Shown here: positions 57,264-64,000 of the stretch, piece after piece | Position numbering within the stretch: the first letter of the stretch is position 1 | Layout: each line of letters starts with the position of its first letter | Source: Biscogniauxia marginata | Taxonomy: Eukaryota; Ascomycota; Sordariomycetes; Xylariales; Xylariaceae | DNA length: 64,000 nt | Direction: 5' to 3' | Assembly: GCA_022695795.1 (NCBI GenBank) | Contig: MU404079.1 | Coordinates: 1 to 64,000, forward strand | The notes under the pieces: generated by a model | Told to the model about the DNA's origin: nothing | Databases searched by the model: none | The model's input: the letters and a program-made list of their open reading frames with translations, nothing else | Made by a program: the position numbers and the translations under genes

Positions 57264-58299
57264 GATCCTAGCTATTCTGAAGTTCGTACCGGGGGGGGGC
57301 GTACTGAGCGGGGTCTACTAGGAACGGTCGGAAGAATTGTCAGATCTTGGACGCCGGGGATTCGAGTTTCAGGCCATTTCTTCATGCTCGTCTGCGTGTA
57401 GCTGCTTATGGCGTAGTTCTCTACCACCATGAGCCGGTTTTCCAAGGACAATGATGCCTTCTTGCCCGTTACGGAATCGGGCTTCTTGGCTGGACCAGGA
57501 CACGGTTGGAGAATTGATCATAACGACCACAGCACATTGTCATCAGACTAGCACTCTATTTCCCGTCTCTGTCCACTGGTGTTTGTAGTTGCTAGTTCAT
57601 CACGAAAGTAACTTAAGTCATTATACGATATGTGCTCGCAAGACTGGGATCCGAGGAGCAAGTAAATAGATAGTCAAATAGATTCATCGGTACCTCACAT
57701 AAATCATGCTAATTACACTTGAGTCAATACTCTACAGCCGTTGTGCCACACACAAATGTTGGCTACACAGCAGTATCCAAGCCACCGGGACATCGACGCC
57801 TTCTTGTTGCATGCACCCTCTCCCATTCCGCAGCATCGTGCTGTTGTGTTTCGCCCGTTCCGAGGTCTTCTGTCAACTCCATCCAAACAGTATCCATTCA
57901 CTCTTGTGCATGCCTAGCCACACGTATTGATGCCATCAAAAACTTTCATTTACATAGGAATACTTTTCATCCTGGTTGCTATGGAAACACCTGTAACTAT
58001 CTCGGTTACCCCATGGTATATCATGGTGCAGCCATGTTAATATAAGGGTGGCACTTAAAGAGAGAACTCCTGGAAAATGTTAACAATAATTTATATACGA
58101 CGCTAATTTACTCCGGAAGTATTCGCTTACCCTATTTATAGCACGAACATTGTTAGCATACCGAGTAATAAATACAGAAAACAAGGATGTCAGTCGATCC
58201 GTCCGTCAGTCTCAGAACAGTTATATATAGGGTGGGTGGGTCGATGCGTGTCCATCAATATGCGCATGAATTGTGTACACATCACACCGCGTAATAAAC
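57264..58299. other. Intergenic, no gene recognised
   Basis: A minus-strand frame open from about 57480 to 57287 could be the eroded start of the ankyrin pseudogene or of an unrelated gene; no family was recognised. 58050-58250 is AT-rich. Confidence 0.35.
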
Positions 58300-58731
58300 T
58301 TACAGCCTGTTCCCCGCGTAGTCGCGCGCGAAGAAGCGCTGCGGGAACTCGGCGCCCTTGGCGCCGCTGCTCTCTTCCCCGGGCTTGTCGGCGGCCAGCG
58401 GGGCGCCCTCGCCGCCCCGCTCGAAGTGCGCGTAGATGCGGCGCCGCAGCTCCAGCAGCTCGTCGCCCGATCCGACGCGGAAGCACGGGTGTCGCTTGCT
58501 GGAGGCGAAAACGAAGTCGTCGGGCTCCCCGTAAGCGATGTGCACCTGCTGCTGGTGGTGGCCTCCCGCCGACGACGACGACGGGGGCCCGACGTCGAAC
58601 CAGGCCAACGCTCCCCCCTGCGCGGGCACCGGCCGCGCCGTCAGCCCCAGCGTCTCCCCGTAGAACGCCGTCGCCGCCGCCAGGGTGCCCGGCGGCACTA
58701 CGAGGTTTATATGGTGGATGCCCGTGATCAT
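58300..58731 (-). CDS. VOC-superfamily (glyoxalase/bleomycin-resistance-like) protein
   Basis: 143 aa. MITGIHHINLVV opens a VOC beta-alpha-beta-beta-beta unit with the first metal-ligand His; ATAFYGETLGL follows; VHIAYGEPDD supplies the second-strand His region; RRRIYAH and RFFARDYAGNRL are the usual C-terminal elements, where a metal-binding Glu normally comes in NRLEF. Here the frame stops right after NRL, and the stop TAA lies inside a perfect donor (CT/GTAAGT at 58298), so the true protein probably continues in a small downstream exon I could not place with confidence (candidate acceptor CTGAG near 58213). Such proteins are small metal-dependent enzymes or binding proteins of varied chemistry; the substrate is unknown. 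Very GC-rich compared with the flanks. Confidence 0.78.
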   Translation of the reverse strand: MITGIHHINLVVPPGTLAAATAFYGETLGLTARPVPAQGGALAWFDVGPPSSSSAGGHHQQQVHIAYGEPDDFVFASSKRHPCFRVGSGDELLELRRRIYAHFERGGEGAPLAADKPGEESSGAKGAEFPQRFFARDYAGNRL

Positions 58732-59067
58732 GTCTGCTGTTTTGATTTAATTATTTGTGGTTTTTTCTTTATTTCTCTTTTCTTTCGGAAGCCGCGGGCG
58801 TACGTTTAGTGTTAACCTTTCCGAAGCTTGGGATTTGATGAGTAATTATTAATTATGGATTTTTCAATGCGGGGACAAGATTACGTATATACATAGATCT
58901 AATCCGTAGTGGTCGAAACGCTTAATGCACCTGGTTTCTTACACACTAGCCATTTTTGAGACAGATATGTTACGAACCAACCAGGGTAAGCGATCAAATG
59001 ACAGGGGTACTGTTCCCACTGTTCTTGCTTCTGCACCGGACATAGATCCTGGAAGGGAAAACAACCT
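58732..59067. other. Intergenic, promoter of the VOC gene
   Basis: AT-rich; no gene seen before the LTR. Confidence 0.4.
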
Positions 59068-59399
59068 ATTGTCACGTGATATAGATGTGTGTGGATGAGA
59101 CTCATCCAGCAACATCCAGTGGAGAATGGATGTGTGTAGATAAGACTCATCCAAAGGTATCCAACATACCAATTGTGGGGAATGAAAGATAGAATGAACA
59201 AGTATAAAAGGAACGGTGTTTCTCATGTGTCTAGTCATTCATTCCAGTTCTTTAGCTATCAATCTAAGACTACAGTCACTCTTTGATACTATAATGAGAG
59301 TACCTTGAAATCTCTCTGACGAACAAAGCATTATAAATCTCTTAAACCAATCTCAATCCATTGTTACCTTTAAATCAAGAAAACCCAGTACGTGTGACG
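59068..59399 (+). mobile_element. Solo LTR of a Ty3/gypsy-type element, plus orientation
   Basis: About 330 bp starting TTGTCACGTGATATAG and ending CAGTACGTGTGACG, with GGATGAGACTCATCC palindromes at its start and a TATAAAAGG box near 59202. AACCT at 59063-59067 and 59400-59404 may be a target duplication. It aligns in reverse with the next feature, which carries many C-to-T/G-to-A differences; this copy is much less affected. Confidence 0.7.
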
Positions 59400-59436
59400 A
59401 ACCTCCCTGTGTATTCCTAGTCAGCTGACTTCGCAG

Positions 59437-59795
59437 GTAAGTACGTACTAGGTTTTCTTGATTTGAAGGTAACAATGGGTTGAGATTGGTTCAATTAATT
59501 CACAATGTTATGTTCGTTAAAGAGGTTTCAAGGTACTCTTACTATAGTATTAAAGAGTAACTATAGTCTTAGATTAATAGCTAAAAAACGAAAAACTAAT
59601 TACATAGGAAATTCCAGTCTACTTATACTCATCACTTCTTTTTTATGGTATGTTAAATATGCCTGGATAAAACTTATTCACTTTTATTCATAATATTAAA
59701 TTACCTTAAATAAGACTTATTCACTCTTATTTATAATATTAAATTACTTTGAATAAGACTTATTCACCTTTATTTACGTCACGTAATATTAAATC
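59437..59795 (-). mobile_element. RIP-degraded LTR (3' LTR) of the Ty3/gypsy element
   Basis: An inverted copy of the LTR at 59068. The best-kept part is 59441-59585, matching the other arm nearly base for base except transitions (for instance CTATCAATC to CTATTAATC, GACTACAG to GACTATAG). Further out, three AATAAGACTTATTCAC-type units replace the palindromic GGATGAGTCTCATCC units of the intact arm. It adjoins the retroelement body and has the same orientation. Confidence 0.65.
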
Positions 59796-62700
59796 ATTTT
59801 CTTATATTAAATTGGAACATTTATAATTCGATTTAAATACCTTTATTAATTATTATTAACACTATTTAGTTCGTAATACTATTTCTCCCCTCTAAAAATC
59901 TTTATCTTAAAGATCTTTTTTTTTTTATAAGTCAACTTTTTTACATTACTATATCAGATATTCGGGTTACTAAACATCGGCGCGTTAATTAAAAAGAAAG
60001 ACGCGAAGAACTTTCTAGTCGCATTTTTAAAACTAGTTTTAACATTAATACCATGCCTTGTTCTTACTCCTTTAATTATGGTTTAAAATGTATTATAGCT
60101 TTAAAGGCGTCAAAGAAATATAATAAATATATTCTTCATAACCGTCGGTATAACGAAACGAATATTCCGTTAAACGCATTTCATCGTCTCGACGCGGAAA
60201 AAGCGCGTTTATTTTCGCGAAAGCGAAAAGCGAAAACATCTTTAAAACAAATAACCGAAGCTATATCTAAAATATAATCGTAAATATTAGAGTTTATTTC
60301 GCGCATTTAAAGGCTTTGTCGTTAAAAGGAATTATTAAAAGAAAAGAGTTTAAAGATATTATAACGTGGTTTTTAAAATCTAAACGAGTTAAAGGAGCAA
60401 AAACGCCTTAAAGAAGAACAAGAGCGTTTTTAAGCCGAATAATAGTTTTTAGCCGAACAGGCTAAAGTTGCTTTCAAGGCCGTCCCCTCTTTTAACTAGT
60501 TATAACTAAACCACGACTTAAATTCTCGGTTCTTCCTAAGCGATCTAGGTTTTAATGGTAAAAACTCGTAAGTTTATTTATTAAGTTTTTTAAATGCTTA
60601 AATAGTTTTTAAGTGTTTTCCTCGAATAAATAATCTTCTTATTTAACAAAATATTATAATTAACCTTTAACTTGTTTTAAGTTTAATATTTTTTTTACTT
60701 CGTATTTATTAAGATTTTCCTTAAATTTTAGTTAATTTTTTAGCATAGCGTTATTTAATATTAATTTTAAAAGTAAAATATAAAATATAAAATATATTTT
60801 AGATCTTTTTAATAACGCTAGCTTGTAATTAACTTTTAAAATAACCTTTTTAATTCTATATAATCTTAATTTCTTAAACTTAAGTTTTTCGTTAAGTCGT
60901 TTTGTTTTAATTTAAAGTGTTTTTAATATTACACCTTATTATTAATAGAGCAAGTAAACCATGTCTCCTTTCTTAAGAATTAATCCTTTAATTCTTTTTT
61001 TATTATAGTATTTTATTATTTTATCCTAAATAAATTATAATTCTTTTTATAGCCGTTATTATATTGTTTAAACCTTTTTGGATAGTATTTTTACTCTCGG
61101 GGCCTTTATTTCGACTCTTAGTACTTCTATAAGTTTAATCGGTTATTTTTAAACTTCCGCTTTTTACCCGTATATTGCCTCGTGTAGTAACATCTTTATG
61201 TTCTCGTTAACCGAAGTGTTATATATTATTTAGGCTATTAATAATAATTCTACTTAATTATTTATTTCTTAGTTAATATAACTCTGTAAATATTGTTTTA
61301 TCGTTTAATTTAGTTTTTTTATTTGTTCGTTTATTTAAAAATAATACGTTATAAATAATTTTTATTTAACTCTTATCCGTTTTATTAAATTTATCCAAAA
61401 TTTTAAAGTAAATAGTTTATTTTTATTTAAAATAATACGTTTCGGTAATTTATATTTATTAATATATTCTCTTAAGAAATTAAAAGCTAGTTATTTTGCT
61501 ATATTTAATTTATTGAATAATAAAAAGTAGGCATATTTCGTGAGTTTATTAATAATTACTTATATATTGTTATAAAGTACTCTTATAATAGGATTTTTTA
61601 ACTTTAAGAGTTTCACTACGAAATTCCATATAATTATATATCACGCTTTATTAAGTATCTAAGTTGGTTATAATAATTCGTATGGTTTATATCGTGATGT
61701 TTTAGCCTTATTATAAATGTTATAATTCTTTATAATTCTTTTAATTATTTATTATATTTCTAGAAAGTCGAATTCTTTTTAAAGTCGTTTTATTGTTTTG
61801 AAAATTCCTTGGTGGCCGTGTAGAGAATATTTATGAAATTCTTTAACAAATTCGTTTTGTACTCGTTTTAATACGTATACCTTTTCCTTATACGAGAGAA
61901 GTTCGTCGTTAAATCCTTATTAAAACTATAATTATTTTTCTTTTTAACTGTAATTTTCCTTAAAACGTTATTTCTAGTCTTTTATGTTAATTCGCATATA
62001 AATTAATATAACTAATTTATTATTTTGTCGTTTAAATATCTAAATATTTCTTTTATTAATTTTTGATTTATAATCTCCCTTTTTACTAAAAAGATCTACT
62101 TAGATATTTTCCTTTTTTTAATATGCTGGATTTTAAAATTAAAATTGAATAAGAAAATCATTTAACGCTCGTGTCTTTAATTAAGCGTTTATGTTATTAT
62201 AAATCATATAAGGTTTTTATAGTTTAAATATATATTGATAAGTTCCTTAGTTTCGCTAAGCTATAGTTCCTATTCTTTTAATGCTTTAATAATTATTAAT
62301 AGTTCTTTATTATAGATTTAATAGTTTAGTTTAATATTATATAGTGCTTTAAATAGGTACGCGACTAGGTATTATTTCTTATTATTTTCTAGTTGCTTTA
62401 AAACTGCTTTAATAGCGAAATTTAAGGCGTTTATCTTTAGTTATTTCTTTTTATTTTCGTTTAAAAGTTTATATATAACCTTACTAATTATAACTTCTTT
62501 TAGCTGCTAAAAAGCCTATTTAGCTTCTTTAATGAAATAAAAAGCCTCTTTTGTTTTCGTTAAGGTAATTAATTTCGTTAATGGTTTAGCGATACGCCCG
62601 AAATCTTTAATGAGTTATTTAATATAATTAATAAAGCCAAGAAATGCACATACGTTTATAACACTCTTAAGTTCTAGCTAATCTTTAACTATTATTATTT

Positions 62701-64000
62701 TCCCTTTTTAAATACGGATTTCTTTTAAACTTATTATAAATCCTAAATAATCTAATTTTCTAATATGCTATTTACTTTTAATTAAATAAATAAGTAGGTT
62801 TACTTTTTTTAGGGCTTTTAATATATCGTTTAAATACACGAATACAAATTTATCTAGAAATTTACGGAAAATCGTTATGATTATATGTTAAAATGTAGCA
62901 AGTGCGTTAATAAGTCTAAACAACATAACCTTATATTTATAATGTTTATATATCGTTCGAAATGCGGTATATTATTCGTATTCTTTAGCCATTTTAATTA
63001 TATAATATTTATTGCGAAGGTTTAGTGCTATAAAGATTTAAGCCTTGCTAATTTGTCCTCTTATGAGTTTTATTAATAATAACGAGTATTCGTTTTTCTT
63101 AGTTATTTTATTAAGGTGTTAATAGTTAATTATTTATCGCTATATTAAGTTTCCTTCTTTATTAACACGTTACTTCCCGTTTTTATCGACTTTAAGTATT
63201 ATAATTACCGGGTATTTTAACGAGAACTTTAATTCTTAAATATATTCTTTATTAAAATCCTTTTAAAATCCTTTTTATAATGCTTTTTATTTTTCTTGAT
63301 TTATAAGATATATTAAGAATAGTTTTAGTTATTTTCCTTTTTTAAAGTAAATTTAGTAATCTCACTAACTATATTTTAATAATTCTTTTTTTATTTTATA
63401 TTTAAACAATTTATAAAAACGGAGGTACCCGCGTGATACTCTTTTCGTTAAATTTTTAAGCTTAGTTACTTGAATTATATAAACGATATATTTCGTTTTT
63501 ACATCCGTTTCTTTAAAGTTATTTGCGGTACTTATTTCGTAACCTATAATGATTAACTCCTCTTGTTTTTAATCTTAATAAAGCGTGTCTATCTCGAAAT
63601 TTATTCGTAAATTGCTTTTTTTAAGCTAATTCATTCCTAGTATTATATCGTGACTTAATATATATATAATGTCAAAAATAACTTGCTTAGGATGTCTTTA
63701 AATGGTTACTAAGAAAGGGACTATCTCTTTTAACACTTTACCATTCTCGTAACTAAATATATATCCTTCGAAGTTCCGTAATTAGTATAAACTTTATTTA
63801 TATATTTATAGTATTTTGTCTTTTTAAGCTATCTTAATTAAGATATAACTTTTATTTACTCCTAAGTTTATAAGGGCTTTATATTCCTTTCCTTTATACT
63901 TAACTCTAATTATAATGGTATTATTAAGTCTTAACTAGACTTCATATAAGGATTTGCTATTTATGGCTTCTCGCTGCCTTATTAGCGAGAGCCCTTGCCG
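59796..64000 (-). mobile_element. Decayed Ty3/gypsy retrotransposon body, open at the window end
   Basis: Extremely AT-rich with no long ORF. Minus-strand conceptual translation still shows the pol order: protease (YKALINLGV near 63860-63890, with Asn and Leu in place of the Asp-Ser of the active site), reverse transcriptase (TAFRTIYKHYKYKVM at about 62900-63000; YLND instead of YxDD at 62818-62836), RNase H (YLVAYLFKAL...IYNKELLIIIKAL at 62260-62390) and integrase zinc region (EFHKYSLHGHQGIFKTI near 61800-61850). PR-RT-RH-IN is the gypsy order. Many stops, and active-site Asp-to-Asn changes, fit G-to-A/C-to-T mutation. The 5' part, with gag and the other LTR, lies beyond 64000. The element is dead. 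Confidence 0.88.
60053..60570 (+). pseudogene. Antisense Cys-motif ORF remnant inside the retroelement
   Basis: On the plus strand, opposite to pol, a 74-codon frame begins MPCSYSFNYGLKC and continues LNAFHRLDAEKARLF to a basic stretch; after stops, KEFKDIITWFLKS and FFLSDLGFNG are legible to about 60570. Similar proteins, starting with Cys-rich MP-x-C motifs (CSECVRRGR-type second cluster) and a coiled coil, are common next to fungal gypsy elements. Here most cysteines of the second cluster have become Tyr/His/Asn, as C-to-T/G-to-A decay would give. Confidence 0.55.

Noticed and set aside
1..64000. CRISPR array, operon-type ribosome binding sites, bacterial insertion sequences
   Set aside because: None seen, and not expected in a fungal nuclear genome; direct repeats here are microsatellites or LTR pieces.

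Overview
The window is nuclear DNA of a filamentous ascomycete (Pezizomycotina, most likely Sordariomycetes). The evidence is short spliceosomal introns (about 48-230 nt) with CTAAC-type branch points, single-gene transcription units, characteristic fungal families (IKS1-type kinase, CarX-like carotenoid oxygenase, CarO/NOP-1-type opsin, AA9 LPMO, Zn2Cys6 factor, DUF1748, GH35 beta-galactosidase), and AT-rich decayed repeats with C-to-T / G-to-A changes like those made by repeat-induced point mutation (RIP). No genus can be named from the sequence alone.

Layout. 0-1.3 kb: C-rich low-complexity edge, then noncoding. 1.3-3.6 kb (-): IKS1-like kinase. 4.5-8.5 kb: divergent carotenoid oxygenase (-) and rhodopsin (+) sharing a 1.1-kb promoter, a retinal-making and retinal-using pair. 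10.5-12.5 kb: small secreted protein (+) and a five-exon AA9 LPMO (-). 14.1 kb: small Cys-rich ORF. 15.7-17.6 kb (-): pyruvate kinase. 19.3-20.05 kb (+): four-exon DUF1748 gene. 21.3-22.7 kb (-): three-exon zinc-finger-like protein with a poly-Gly tract. 23.9-27.4 kb: Zn2Cys6 regulator and two unknown proteins. 28.55-29.1 kb: decayed glycosyltransferase (GT32-like). 30.6-31.5 kb: single-pass membrane protein with Cys-rich ectodomain. 32-32.3 kb: two inverted copia-type solo LTRs. 32.8-38.4 kb (-): two F-box-like/ankyrin genes around an AT-rich stretch with a GC island. 42-43.8 kb (+): DHA1-type MFS transporter. 44.2-44.9 kb (-): J-domain protein. 45.75 kb: another solo LTR. 46.4-47 kb (-): frameshifted tubby-like gene. 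48.4-52.5 kb (+): 17-exon secreted beta-galactosidase. 53.9-54.9 kb (+): six-exon gene of unknown function. 55.9-57.3 kb (-): ankyrin pseudogene. 58.3-58.7 kb (-): VOC/glyoxalase-like protein. 59.07-64 kb: an LTR facing an inverted, RIP-degraded Ty3/gypsy element (protease, RT, RNase H and integrase remnants on the minus strand) that runs off the window.

How it fits together. The left half is mostly conserved metabolism and signalling; the oxygenase/opsin pair is the one clear functional unit. The AA9 LPMO and GH35 galactosidase point to plant cell-wall use. The right half is an accessory compartment: repeat remnants, ankyrin paralogues and pseudogenes whose stops are often explained by one C-to-T change. 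Most multi-exon genes here are not visible as single ORFs; their exon joins were worked out by hand from splice sites, frame continuity and family motifs.
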